NCBI GenBank assembly: GCA_037013685.1
Contig: CM072898.1
Location: 2,852,001-2,916,000 of the forward strand
Length of the DNA stretch: 64,000 nucleotides
Source of the DNA: Acridotheres tristis
Lineage: Eukaryota > Chordata > Aves > Passeriformes > Sturnidae
Reading direction: 5' to 3'
Shown: in pieces, positions 37,811-48,893 of the stretch
Position numbering within the stretch: position 1 is the first letter of the stretch
Layout: every line of letters begins with the position of its first letter
Translations under genes and position numbers: made by a program
The notes under the pieces: generated by a model
Database searches by the model: none
Told to the model about the DNA's origin: nothing
Seen by the model: only the letters and a program-made list of their open reading frames with translations

Positions 37811-37951
37811 TTTTCCGCGCTGTAAAGCAAAGGGCGGGCGGGCTGGGCCGCCGCCGTGTCCGGTGTTTTGGGTGGGCTCGGTGTGCTCGTGTGCCGGTAC
37901 CGGAACCCCCGCGCTCCGCTCGCCCCGCGCCGCTAAAACAGCGCCGGGCAC

Positions 37952-37956
37952 AAAAA
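37952..37956 (-). terminator. Pol III terminator of tRNA-Thr
   Basis: A run of five T on the minus strand, 17 nt after the tRNA 3' end, the usual Pol III stop. Confidence 0.8.
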
Positions 37957-37973
37957 GCCGCCCCGCCGGCGCA

Positions 37974-38046
37974 GGCACCGCTGGGATTCGAACCCAGGAT
38001 CTCCTGTTTACTAGACAGGCGCTTTAACCAACTAAGCCACGGCGCC
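37974..38046 (-). tRNA. tRNA-Thr (anticodon AGT)
   Basis: A 73-nt cloverleaf without intron. Acceptor GGCGCCG pairs with CGGTGCC (one G-U), D-stem GCTT/AAGC, anticodon stem CCTGT/ACAGG around loop CTAGTAA, T-arm CTGGG/CCCAG with TTCGAAT. Internal A box (TGGCTTAGTTGG) and B box (GGTTCGAATCC) are intact. Nearly identical in plan to vertebrate tRNA-Thr-AGT, so probably functional. Confidence 0.97.
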
Positions 38047-38544
38047 GTGCGCTGAGTGCGCCCTCAGAGCGGCATTAATGCAGCTCCGAGCGCGGCCCGG
38101 CTCCGCTGCTGGGCCCGACCCGGCTCTGCCCCGAACTGCCCACACGGTTCGGCTCGGCTTCGGCACAACGCACGGGGAGAGCGAGGAAAAGGCAGAAATG
38201 TCGGCCTTTCAGACATTTGTAGGCGAAAGTGCTCAGCCCTGCCTCATCCCGCAGCGCCTCGGCTGGCCGCGGTTCACTGCGCGGGATACAAAGGCACGAT
38301 CGGGTCTCAGGCTCCGCAGTCGTGTATAAATAATAATGAAAAATTAAAGGCCGATATAGACATGGACACCCTGCCGTGCGCTCCGTGATCTGTGCACACA
38401 CCCCGGCACGCTGTGGAACCGACCGTGTGCCCGCACAGGCTGAATAACCAGGAAATGTGGCTTGGGTAAGTTATTACAGAGCTGGAAGGGTGGCAGGCAC
38501 AGACGCCGTGCTGCTCCCAGTGTGAAAAATGGGATAACATCACA

Positions 38545-38950
38545 GAATTTTTTTAAAGAAAGTTTAATAGGGAATAAAGTAAAAGACAAAAGTCCAGCGC
38601 TGGGGTGCTCCTGGTGAACAACCAAAGAACACACTAGCAGTCCCTATAGGGCTATCTTTATTCTGTTACATTACTGAGGTACATGCATATTCATACAGTC
38701 CATGCATTACTCAAACATTCTTGTGAACTGTTTGATATTTTAGAATTCTTCTGTTTGGTTTCTTCATACTCTGGCTTATCTGCATGCCATCCTGTGTTTC
38801 AAGTGAATCTATTTTATTCTTCCTAGTGTCTCCATCTTGTTGTTTTACATCCTCTAATGAGGATTTAGTATGTCCTCTTTAAATTTAACATGGTATTTTC
38901 TAATTGTCCTCCAGTGCTCTGGTTTGTATCACGGTTATCATTTGGAGAAT
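38545..38950 (-). mobile_element. LTR remnant
   Basis: AAAGACAAAAGTCCAGCGCT followed by GGGGTGCTCC resembles the R/U5 side of the minus-strand LTR at 41863 (GAGACAAAAGTCTCG and CAGCGCTGGGG). AT-rich sequence follows with no clear end. Assignment is by partial similarity only. Confidence 0.45.
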
Positions 38951-39361
38951 TTAGTCAGGGGAGAAGGGGGGGTAACGTGAGTGTCTTTCACCATTTGTTT
39001 TGGTCACACAGAGGTATTTTAACACCCACTGTTTAGTTTAGGCCTATAATATGGTATATTCACCATACTACTATTTCTATAAACAATGCAGTACATACTT
39101 TAACTGATAGGTTACGTTATACTAACAAGCAACTGAATAAAGGTATCTATGATACTATATCTAAATACTTATGATCAATATGGAAACTAATATATAACTG
39201 CAAAAGGCAATATCATATTGCAGTCGTTTTTAACCCCAGTTCCCCCCTCCTTGCCCCAGCCCACCTGCAGTACCTGCTCCAAGCAGTGGCCAGCAGAACC
39301 AGGTGGGTTCCAGCCCCTAACCCAAGGGAACTGGGAGAGGATCCTGTTGGGAATAGATCTG

Positions 39362-39672
39362 TGGCTTCCCAGTACCTGAAGGGAGCCTACAATAGACAAA
39401 GACTACTTACAACAGTGTGTAGTGACAGGATACGTGGTAATGCCTTCAGTCTGAAAGAGAGCAGGTTTAGATGGGATGTTGGGCAGGAATTGTTCCCTGG
39501 CAGGGTGGGCAGGGCTGGCACAGGGTGCCCAGAGCAGCTGTGGCTGCCCCTGGATCCCTGGCAGTGCCCAAGGCCAGGCTGGACATTGGCACAGTGGGAG
39601 GTGTCCCTGCCATGGGATGAGCTTTAAGGTCCCTCCCAACCCAAATCATTCTGTAATTAATTCTGTGATTAC
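39362..39672 (+). mobile_element. CR1 3'-end fragment
   Basis: Runs from CCCAGTACCTGAAGGGAGCC through AAGGCCAGGCTGGACATTGG to GAGCTTTAAGGTCCCTCCCA and ATTCTGTAATTAATTCTGTG, the CR1 tail with its ATTCTGTG repeats. Confidence 0.92.
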
Positions 39673-39679
39673 TCACTTG

Positions 39680-41470
39680 GAGTGTAACCAGAACCTGCAA
39701 AGCACAGATTGCTGTGGCAATTTAACAGGCATATTATAGCCAAATTATAGGTGTTATTTTCCAAATAACTCCTGGAGGGTGAGCAGCCATCCTGGCTGAG
39801 TCCAAAACAGCCTTACAGCTTTCTCATTATTCAAACCAGAGTGGTACAAAAGCCAGAAAAATGCAGCTAAATCTTATGAATTGTCCATAATTACCAGATT
39901 CTGGAGCAAACCTACACTGCACAGAGATGTGAGCCCACTGCTCGCAGGTGAGACCAGTACTGAGCTGGAAGAAACTCACATGGCACCCAGGCATTGAACA
40001 GGTGATGGTAATGGACAGAAAACAGCAATGAATAAAACTTCCTGCTTTAATTAAAACCAGAATGTAAGAATTAACGTTTCTCAATTTGGGAAATTTGTTT
40101 TTTCTCAATTTGGGAAATACAGAATTATTCAAAAGAAAACTTCCAAACCAGTCCCACCACTGATTCAAAATGAACCAAACCTCTAAAAAGATACTGCTTT
40201 TTCTTCCCTGTTTCAATGGGGAAAAATGGAACTGTGATTTTTCTATCTAAAAAGAATAAAGGAAGAAATAAAGAACACTTCAAATTCTGATATAAGATTA
40301 ATTATTTTAGGACAATCTATTCTAGCATACAAAAATTACTTCTGTATTACTAACTACATTAAAGCCAAATCAATTAATCTATAAAACAGGCATTTTTTAT
40401 GTGATCTGCTTAAAAAAACCCCAAACAACAACATGAGGAGCATAGACTTTTTTAAATGCAGATATTATTTGCCACCTCAAATTCTGGGTAGTATTTCTAT
40501 GGCTATAGAAGAAATGAGGAGGCCTAGTTCTAAAGAGGGATAACTAAACATAGCTAGCTCATTTACAGAACTGTTCACCCAAAAAAGTGCTCTAACATGA
40601 CCCTGTCCTTTAAGCACTAGGGAACTGGGCTAAGCTTGAAAACCTCAACACCGATATTTATTTTTTCTTTGCATGTTTGCTTTTTAATGTTCTGTTTCTG
40701 TGGACAGAAGTAGGCATGTAAACATATGGATACACAGGAGTTACTTGCTGAGAAGAAACTCTCTCCCAAAACATAGGTACAATTCCATCCCATGTAATCC
40801 TTAAATGAGCTTGTTCCTCAAAAGACACTTGTAAAAACTTTAACAACTGACTTGACAATGATAATACCTTTATAGCTAATTGCATAAGAATATACTTTCT
40901 AGGAATTTAAATCACACAAACCCAGGATATATTCCTTCCCATATCTAAATATCTATCTATAACTATGATTTTGTCATACATGCCAGATGTAACTGATGCT
41001 TCCATGTAAACTCTGAACACCATGTTTCAGCTTTGCTTTGTCATATAGACTAATTAAAAAGGCTTCTTCCAACACATCAAAAATTATAAAAAGTCAAGAA
41101 TTTATAAAGTGAATAATTTATTTAAAAAAATTAAACCATTAGCTATTAGTCATGCCCAATCGAGAGTAGGTGTTCCTTTTGGCCGCTTCTTAATATTCTT
41201 AGTTTTGTAAATACTAAAATAAATACTAAATAACACACATGGAGCAGACACACAATGTGTCAGTTCGAAAGACGGGTGTCGGCCAAGGAAGGCGGGAACC
41301 TCCCTTGGGATGAAAAATATGACCCCCTTCCCTCTGAATTATTATAACTTCGGAATCACTGGGCTTTCAGGCAAAGGTACGGAAAAGGAAGGCCAGTTTT
41401 TGACTAGAATATATATCAGTCTGTGTGTGTAATAAGGCAAACAAGCGGCAGCAGCACCAACAAACAGTTT
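39680..41470. other. Intergenic, no gene recognised
   Basis: AT-rich with a duplicated CTCAATTTGGGAAAT motif at about 40080-40120. No supported gene. Confidence 0.5.
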
Positions 41471-41479
41471 TTTTATTTG

Positions 41480-41850
41480 GGATCAAACCCCCGGCGCAGT
41501 CCCGGCCTCTGCGGCCGCGGCGCCGCCCCCGCTGCAGTTCCGCTCGCCGCCGCCAGGGGGCGCCGCGGCGGCCGGGAACAGGGGTTTCCCGTGCACGGCC
41601 CCAGGGGCAGCCGGGCCCGCCCCGTTCCGCACTGCAACATGGCGGCGGCACAGATGGGAGCGAGGGCGAGCAAAGACTCCGGGGCATTGCCAGAAGCTGC
41701 GGCGTGGCGCGTTGAAATGTAGCGAAAACCCGAAGCAGAGGCAGCAAACCAGCAGGGCTGGGCGGCGGCAGACGGGCTGCAGCCGGGACACGCTCCCTCC
41801 GGGAAGGGATTGGGGTCGGAATCCTCTTCCCAGTGAGCTCGAGTGTTGGA
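41480..41850. promoter_or_regulatory. CpG island of unknown target
   Basis: CpG-dense DNA about 7 kb past the GPATCH1 3' end. It carries AACATGGCGGCGGCA at about 41636-41650 (YY1-like) and a CTCF-type site. No convincing first exon: the plus-strand ATG there gives only 27 codons. Confidence 0.6.
41550..41564 (+). promoter_or_regulatory. CTCF-type binding site
   Basis: CCGCCAGGGGGCGCC is a near-ideal match to the core CTCF motif. Binding is inferred from the motif alone. Confidence 0.65.
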
Positions 41851-41862
41851 AAAGGTCCCAGC

Positions 41863-42427
41863 TGTTAAAAATGAGAGACAAAAGTCTCGATATTCAGCAA
41901 AATTTAGATTGTTTTATTTGATATAGAAAGAGCAAGCAGCGCTGGGGAACGCGAGGGGTCACCGCCCACTCCACGCTCCACCGAACCTTGGTTTGCAGCC
42001 TCTTCTTATACTGTGGGTTCTCGTTATTCACAAATTCACAAAGCCTTTGGGTGATAATTAGTCACAGATTGCCATCCGGTCCTTGTAGGTGACCACCAGG
42101 GAAGTTCTGGAGGTCTGGTCTTTGTAGATAACCACCAGAGAAGTTCTGGGAGTCTGGTTTTTGGGATAGGCTGTATTGATTAGACAAAGGCAGGAAGGGA
42201 TTTTTGGGAAGTCCGATTTTGCAAGCTGGCAGCCGATACAACTTATTTGAAAAACATAACATATTATAATGTAACATAATACAACATAACAAGGTGATTT
42301 TAAACAGAATTATTTAATCATATAATTTCCTTTATCTAGCGTCCATGCTTCACTTCAGAGCTTAGTATTCTGGTATATACAAACCCTAATGCTTTTGTGA
42401 TTAACACGAATCTTTTATCAATTGTCA
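41863..42427 (-). mobile_element. Probable solo LTR (ERVK-like), 565 bp
   Basis: Bounded by TG/CA ends and a 6-bp near-duplication (CCCAGC at 41857-41862, CACAGC at 42428-42433). On the minus strand it has TATAAGAAGA (42002-42011) and then AATAAA (41913-41918), the order of an LTR. U3 holds two copies of a 39-40 bp unit (42078-42156, GACCACCAGGGAAGTTCTGG). No internal sequence adjoins it. Confidence 0.65.
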
Positions 42428-42433
42428 CACAGC

Positions 42434-44840
42434 TCTACAGCTGCCGTTGCGAGCAGGAGCCACAGAGTCAGTGCAGGATGGGAACGCGGCAGTGGCAGCG
42501 AGCCCTGTGGCACCAAACCGAGCGTGAGGGGCTGGGCCCGGCCCCAGCCAGCACCGAGCGCCATCTCCGCACTGCCCACGGGAAAACCCTCCACATAACA
42601 GCGGCCAGCTGCACTCCTTCTCCTCCTCCTGGCCAAATCTTCTGCCTCCCAAGTGTCATCATTAATATCTCTTAGGCAGCAATGGGAGAAAATTGCCTGA
42701 GAGAAAAAAACCCAGAAAAATCCTACTCTCCAACACGCAACGAAATGGAAAAAAATACATAATTTTATTAACCTAGAAAATTAAGGAGATCTCTTGTTCA
42801 AAAATTAAAATACAGGTACTTTGAGAATTGTTAGTTCAGCTGTGATTAAAAACAAAGGAGAGTTCTGTATAGAAAGCATGCTTTCAGGTTCAATAGGTTT
42901 CAGGTTTTCAGCCTATCTGTATTTGTCTCCAAGCCACAGGTGCCTTTTCCCCCACAGAACTGCTATTTAGTTACTTGAGTTGCTTAACGGGCACCATTAG
43001 GATGTGACCCCAGATTAACCTGGTGGCAGCAGTTCATTCCAGCATTCAGATCTGAAGTTGCAAAAGAACACAGCCAACTACATCACAATACAGAAATCCA
43101 TGAGCCCCTCGCTGGGAAGAGGAGAGGAGCTGTTCCAGAACAGCAGTGGTTTGCAGTAACATTTATTTCGTGTTGTGGAGGGACCAGGAGTTGTCTCTGA
43201 TCCAGTCATGAAACTGGTGCATAAGAAACAGCTCCCCACTACTTCCACTCAGACACAGGTCAACTGGGCAATCTGATTATTTCTCTTTATTCATTCAAGC
43301 ATCAAAAACACATCAAGTTACAGATGCTGCATTGTCTTGCTATAGAATCATAAGTATCCTCTGCTTCAAATATGGAAGTTCCTGTGCTCCATCAAAGCAG
43401 CTGAGAACATCCATGACATTTTTCAGGCGTGTATTACTGCCATGTATGGTCTGGGCTGTGGGTACTAACAAATATATACACATTTTCCTAATTATTACAG
43501 AGCAGTACAGTATTTACTGAAGGAGGGTTTTTTTAACCAGTTAATGTTAGGGGAATATCTGTGATTGCTAAATTAATCTTCTAACGTGGTGCTGTGCTTT
43601 TACTCCATTATGTTCTTCTTATACTTCTTGATAGATGTATCAATTAAGCAAGTGTTCAAGTTGCCTCATAAAGACAGAACCCAGACCATCGACTTCAATT
43701 TACTTATTTAAAGGGACATAAATGTCTCATAATTAAACATGTTTTCCTGCAAATGATGAATTAATTACCTGCATGATTAGAGTGGTCACTCATGGTGTAT
43801 CTGATGTCCTGCAGATCGGTGTTGAGATACATCACCCACTAGTATTGAGATATCTCTGCATCTTGGCTAAAAAGAGAGGAACTAACAGAAGCCTCGAATG
43901 CTTGGCTTAAGGAAACAGGTTCATGACATTAAAATACTCCTGTGTTCATATCTCACGTTTTTAAGTTTTTGTCCCAGGTTGCTGTGCACAAGTAATGACT
44001 ATCAGCAGCAAAGCAGCAATCTGATATAGCATTACTGTCCCCTGACACACAGATGAAGAACACATGAAGAGTGATTTTTGTAACCAGTACAAATCTCTCA
44101 AAGAGCATCCTGCAAATTTGACATCCCTATCTCCATCCAGCAAAGCATCAGAATTGGATTCTGAATTTTAATCACACAAACAGTTCTGTGAACTCTCTGG
44201 AGCTGCTTACAATCTCAAAGCCAGCACAGGCTTAAAGCCTTATTGAAAAGTCATTTTGCAGGACTGAAACCAAGTTATTAGGGAACAAATGACCAGGTGG
44301 TTTATCTGTTAAAAGCAGTTCAACAAGAAATTGTTTGGCAGCTAGAACCCACCTGCATTTTAATACATTACAAAAACAAACAAAAAAAACCTCACCCAAT
44401 TTTCTTTAAATAAAAAACATCAGTCTATGCATAAATGTCAACTCAAATATTCAAAGGGAAAAGATTAAAAAATTCTAGATTAAAGTCCAATTCTTGAAGC
44501 AATCAGAAAAGAAATCTGGATGTTCCAGAACTCTAGTTCTTCCTGAAATCTAGAGGGAGGAAAAGATTATGAGCATCTCTTACAGGAAACAATGCTGTAG
44601 TCACTGCAATTTAAAAGAAACCTTGCAGTGTTTCAGATTGAATTTCCCATCCAAAGTAATTCTCCAATAACACTTTATATGGAGCTCAGAGTTATACACT
44701 AATGCAGGACAGCATCTGAAAAATACAAAAGCTAAAACTTAAGGCATCACCACTTAAACGTTTAGTTTTGATACAGCAGCAATGAACAGACTGCTGAAGT
44801 GCTGAGATGATGACCCACACTGAATTACTGGCTCATTTAC
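42434..44840. other. Intergenic, no gene recognised
   Basis: The first 200 bp are GC-rich and may still belong to the CpG-island region split by the LTR. The rest is AT-rich with no supported gene. Confidence 0.5.
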
Positions 44841-45095
44841 CATAGAATCATTTTGGTTGGAAAAGACCTCTGAGGTGATGAAGTTCAACCAATTAGCTAC
44901 TGCTGCCAGGTGCACCCCTAAACCACGTCCCTTAGTGCCACATTCATTTACAATCCCTCCCTTTAGATCCCTCTGGGGATGACACCATCACTGCCCTGGG
45001 TAGTTTGAAACAAGTCTTTCCATGAAGAATTATTTTCAAATATCTAAGTTAAGCCTCCCATGGGGAAATGTGAGGCCATTGTACTTCTCCATCAC
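44841..45095 (-). mobile_element. CR1 3'-end fragment
   Basis: CATAGAATCATTTTGGTTGG followed by AAAAGACCTCTGAGGTGATG is the complement of the CR1 tail; diverged CR1 sequence continues to about 45095. Confidence 0.85.
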
Positions 45096-45234
45096 CTTCT
45101 ATCTACTTAGCCTGTTACACACAGAGTTTAAAGTGATTTCAGGAAAAGGGTTATCTTCCTGTTCTATCTGTATGATACTCAAAATATAAGGCAGTCCTAA
45201 CCCATAGGTAAAGCTTTGAAGTAAAGCATCAAAA

Positions 45235-45802
45235 GAGGCATGACAGCAGGTCAAGGAAGGTGATCCTGCCCCTCTACTCTGCTCTGGTGAGATCCCACCT
45301 GGAGTACTGCCTCCAGCTCTGGGGTCCTCAGCACAGGAAAGGCATGAAGCTGTTGGATCAGGTCCAGAGGAGGCCACCAAGATGATCAGAGGGCTGGGGC
45401 AGCTTTATTATGTGGAAAGACTGAGGTAACTGGGATTGTTCAGCCTGGGGTGACCTAATTGTGCCTTTCCAGTACCTGAAGTGAGCCTGCAAGAAAGATG
45501 GAGAGAGAACTATTTACAAGGGCCTGAAGCAACAGGAAAAGAGAGAATGGCTTCAAACTAAAAGAGGGTAGTTTTAGATTGGATATTAGGAGGAAGTTCT
45601 CTGCTTTGAGGGTGGTGAGGCCCTGGCCCTCAGGTTGCCCAGAAAAGTTGTGGCTGCTGCATCCCTGGAAGTGTCCAAGGCCAGGCTGGACAGGACTTGG
45701 AGCAACCTGGGATAGTGGAAGGTGTACCTGCCCATGGCAGGGAGGTTGGAACTGGATGATCTTTAAGGCTCCTTCCAACCCAAACAATTCTGTGTATCTA
45801 TG
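45235..45802 (+). mobile_element. CR1 3'-end fragment
   Basis: Contains GGTGAGATCCCACCTGGAGT, GAGGAGGCCACCAAGATGAT, AAGGCCAGGCTGGACAGGAC and the tail GATGATCTTTAAGGCTCCTT then CCAACCC with ATTCTGTG: the last 570 bp of a CR1. With the fragment at 44841 it is a tail-away pair in opposite orientation. Confidence 0.93.
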
Positions 45803-45809
45803 AAGTTCT

Positions 45810-48310
45810 TTAGTAAAACAAATCAAAATTTACAAATGGATTATGGTGCCCACCTGACTGTAAGCATCTACCACAAAATCCCATGAAATCTGACATGCAG
45901 AGTAACTCACATTTCAGAGTATCACAGGATCTAGTCATCATATCTTCACCTAGGTAAACCATCTTCCATTTCCATGATTAACCCAATGACTTTAATCAGA
46001 TTTTTGTTTGTGTAAGGACAAAGACATTTTAGAATCGGTCAGAAAGTAGGCAACATAAACTCCCTTCATGATGTCTTCTTTCATTGGTCTTCAATATGAG
46101 AAAAAAATCTTGTACCTCTGACTATAACTGCCTTTTTGACACCAAGTGTCAGACCTAGAGCTGCTCCCTCACAAGGACTTTCCCTGGAAGGAGCTATCCT
46201 GGTAACTTGGCAGCTCTTGGTAACAGACAAAACTTGCAAGTAAAACTATTTTTCACTTCTCAGTGTGTCAATGTACTGACATCAGAATGATTAGGAATGT
46301 CTCTAAGATCAAAGGAAAAAAAAGATCAAAGCTACTGTGTGTTCTTGTTCTGTCAAAAAAGTCTTGCAGTCAGAACTGCCCTTCTAGACTTACCCAGTCT
46401 TTGTCTGCTGCATGCACTATTAATCTTTGTTTTCCAGAAGATACACAGACTGTTAGTTCACAGAGACACTGTTTGTTGTCAAGAAGAACTTCAAATTCTT
46501 TCTCAGTACAATCAGTCATTTGGTATCTACTCTTTCAAAGAGGAAAAAAAGAAAATGCCAGAGTGAAAATTGTCAGGCCTGGCCTAGTCCCCCATGAACC
46601 AAATCCACCATAGTCTCCAGAATTCTGATTGCTTCAGCTGTTCCTGTAGGGCAGGAAATGAGGCTTGTCTTTATATATTTTTCATAATCTTGCCTATACA
46701 TTGCTGTCAGAAAGTTCCCAATACTCAGGGAAATACTTTTAGATAGATTCTGAAAAATAAGTATTGCTCAACAAGTGTGAAAGAAAACTTCATTAGATAA
46801 AAATTACAGAGATAGAATTTCTTAAACAGAAATTAGACACTATGGGCAAGTGGCACATTATAGTCTTTTCAGCAAAAAGAATATTCAAGGATCTATACTT
46901 TAAAAAAATTAATGGATCGTTTTCTTATTTCCTGGTCTTTATTTCAGTTTACTTAGAGAGCTGAACAGCATTTCACTGAAGACAGAAGAATAAAAGTTCC
47001 AGTTTCGAGTTCAGACAAAGCAGGAAAGTTTGGAACTGTCAATCTGACAGTTATTGAATTGTACATATCGTGACTAACACACTGAGACACTTATCTTTTA
47101 TATCTCCAATCTCCAATATATGCTTTCAGTTGCCATGTGTTTGTTTACTTGTCATTAAAAGATGTCTTTTTCCTTCTACATTTCCTGGTTTCTTTGAGCT
47201 AGCCATCCACAGCTCTTGGCTGACATAATGCTGCTAAGCTGAACCTTGTCTGCACTTTTTATGCTTTTGGGCTTCTTGGGCCTTTTCAGTATGCCTAGAA
47301 AAACTTCTGGTTGTGGTAGGAACGTAGCACTGCACAGCAAGAAATCAACATTTTAGATACTTTATTAAGTTACTTCATCTGAATTCATATGACATTAATG
47401 CACTACTACTCACTACCAATTCTTAGATTAAGTCATGACTGCTTAATGTATGCCAGATCTCAATGCTTAGCACAGGCACAGTCATTTGCTTGCACAGCAC
47501 TCACAGGTTCACATAACTCCACAGTTTAGTCCATGAGGAGGAGTATGAAAGGAATACTTTCTTACCATAGGAGAATGTATCCTAAGTTCCAAATGCTACT
47601 TGGCTGGGCAAAGTTCACATCCTTGATACTACCTTGGAGCAGATTTACCAAAGCTGGTTGAGGAAAAAAAAAAAAGCTGATGGGATGGGGACTGTGTTTT
47701 TATTTTTCTGGAAGTTTGTTTCCAAACTCTTCTTCCTCTAAAAAAATAATTGTTAAATCTCATGAAGTCTCTCAAGACTTTCAAACATTTGTTTCCTTGA
47801 TTCTGGCCCATCAAAACACAGCACATCGAGCTCTTAGGCCACATGTTTTGGCCAAGACTCTTACAAATTTTGGCAGATACTTTGAAAAATCTTTCCTTTA
47901 CTCATTTGGGAGTTTGCTCATGACTGTCAAGCATGTGTTTGTGTGAACAGAACAAACACCAGCTGCCATAAGCATTAACCACACACACAGTGGCAGAGAG
48001 CTTTCCATCCCTGTGCTGCCAGCAGTCCCCCAGCTCCTCATGGGCACCCAGCCCGTGCCCACCCAGCCTGCTTGCCTGTGCCAGACCACCTGAGCCCAGG
48101 CTGGCCCCAGAGCTGCTCCCCACCACCTCCAGGCAGCTCACTATTATTGCATGCTTCATACTGAAATTATTCTACAATATGACAATTGCAGAGAAAAAGT
48201 AGCATGAACAGTTTTCTTTGTAACTACATCAAATAAGGCAGTTTATAATCATGTATTATCTTTTTGCTCGTTAGCTGCAATAATTTACGTGAAATGAACT
48301 GCACAGGGCC
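45810..48310. other. Intergenic, no gene recognised
   Basis: AT-rich; a GC-richer block at about 47990-48130 has short open frames on both strands with no recognisable product. Confidence 0.5.
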
Positions 48311-48371
48311 AAGAATTGGGCTTGATGATCCTGATGGGTCCCTTCCAACTCAGCAGATTCTGTGACTCTAT
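48311..48371 (+). mobile_element. CR1-type tail fragment
   Basis: GGGCTTGATGATCCTGATGG then GTCCCTTCCAACTCAGCAGA and TTCTGTGACTCTAT form a short, CR1-like 3' tail. It lies about 230 bp beyond the GPATCH1 poly(A) signals. Confidence 0.75.
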
Positions 48372-48599
48372 CAAAGGTAATTGCTATAGTAAATGCTATA
48401 CAATTTGGAGAGGCAAAATAGCAGCCAGATACTTGAAAACTGCAATGTGAAATTCTGCATTAGATTCAATAAAAATACTTGCAGCCAATAAAAATTTTAC
48501 ACTGCTTTAGTTTTAACTTCCTAACTTAACTCAGGTTGAAGCTTACTCTCCAGCATTTTAGAGGCATAAAAAATTACCACTACACAAAACTTACTTGTA

Positions 48600-48871
48600 A
48601 TAATAAAGTTTATTAAAATGCTTTATTTACAGAGCCTACAGTATTTCTGATTATTATACTCAGAAAGGGGTCTTTTCAATGTTCTATAATCCATACATTT
48701 TGAACTCATGAAACATCATAAAATAAACATATACACATTTACTTTCAAAGAAATTCAATATGAATACTGTATTTATAGTGCTTCACATTATACACCACTG
48801 ATCTACCATCATGGAGGAGATCAAAAATTTGAGATCAAGTCACACAATACTGAAGAACACAGGAGAGTTCT
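48600..48871 (-). other. GPATCH1: GPATCH1 3' UTR
   Basis: About 270 nt between the stop codon and two minus-strand AATAAA signals. The true cleavage point is inferred, not seen. Confidence 0.65.
48609..48627 (-). terminator. GPATCH1 poly(A) signals
   Basis: Two AATAAA hexamers on the minus strand (48622-48627 and 48609-48614) lie about 250 nt after the GPATCH1 stop. Cleavage probably falls near 48590-48605. Confidence 0.7.
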
Positions 48872-48893
48872 TCAATACTGAAGTTGTTTTAAT
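48872..48893 (-). CDS. GPATCH1: GPATCH1 coding exon 20 (22 coding nt and stop)
   Basis: After a long pyrimidine tract and TTTTAG acceptor, the sequence completes the split Arg codon and reads LKQLQY then TGA. Mammalian GPATCH1 ends in a comparable RLKSL-type tail a few residues longer. The phase fits exactly with exon 19, and two poly(A) signals follow. Confidence 0.85.

Larger units (their letters stand above)
37810..38400. promoter_or_regulatory. CpG-rich patch containing the tRNA gene
   Basis: GC- and CpG-rich DNA in an AT-rich setting, centred on the tRNA-Thr gene. No protein-coding first exon was recognised on either strand. It may be open chromatin maintained by Pol III transcription, or a promoter of an unseen transcript. 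Confidence 0.5.

Noticed and set aside
37690..38055. A plus-strand frame containing GFEPRISCLLDRRFNQLS.
   Set aside because: This is the reverse of the tRNA-Thr gene read as protein, a common artefact.
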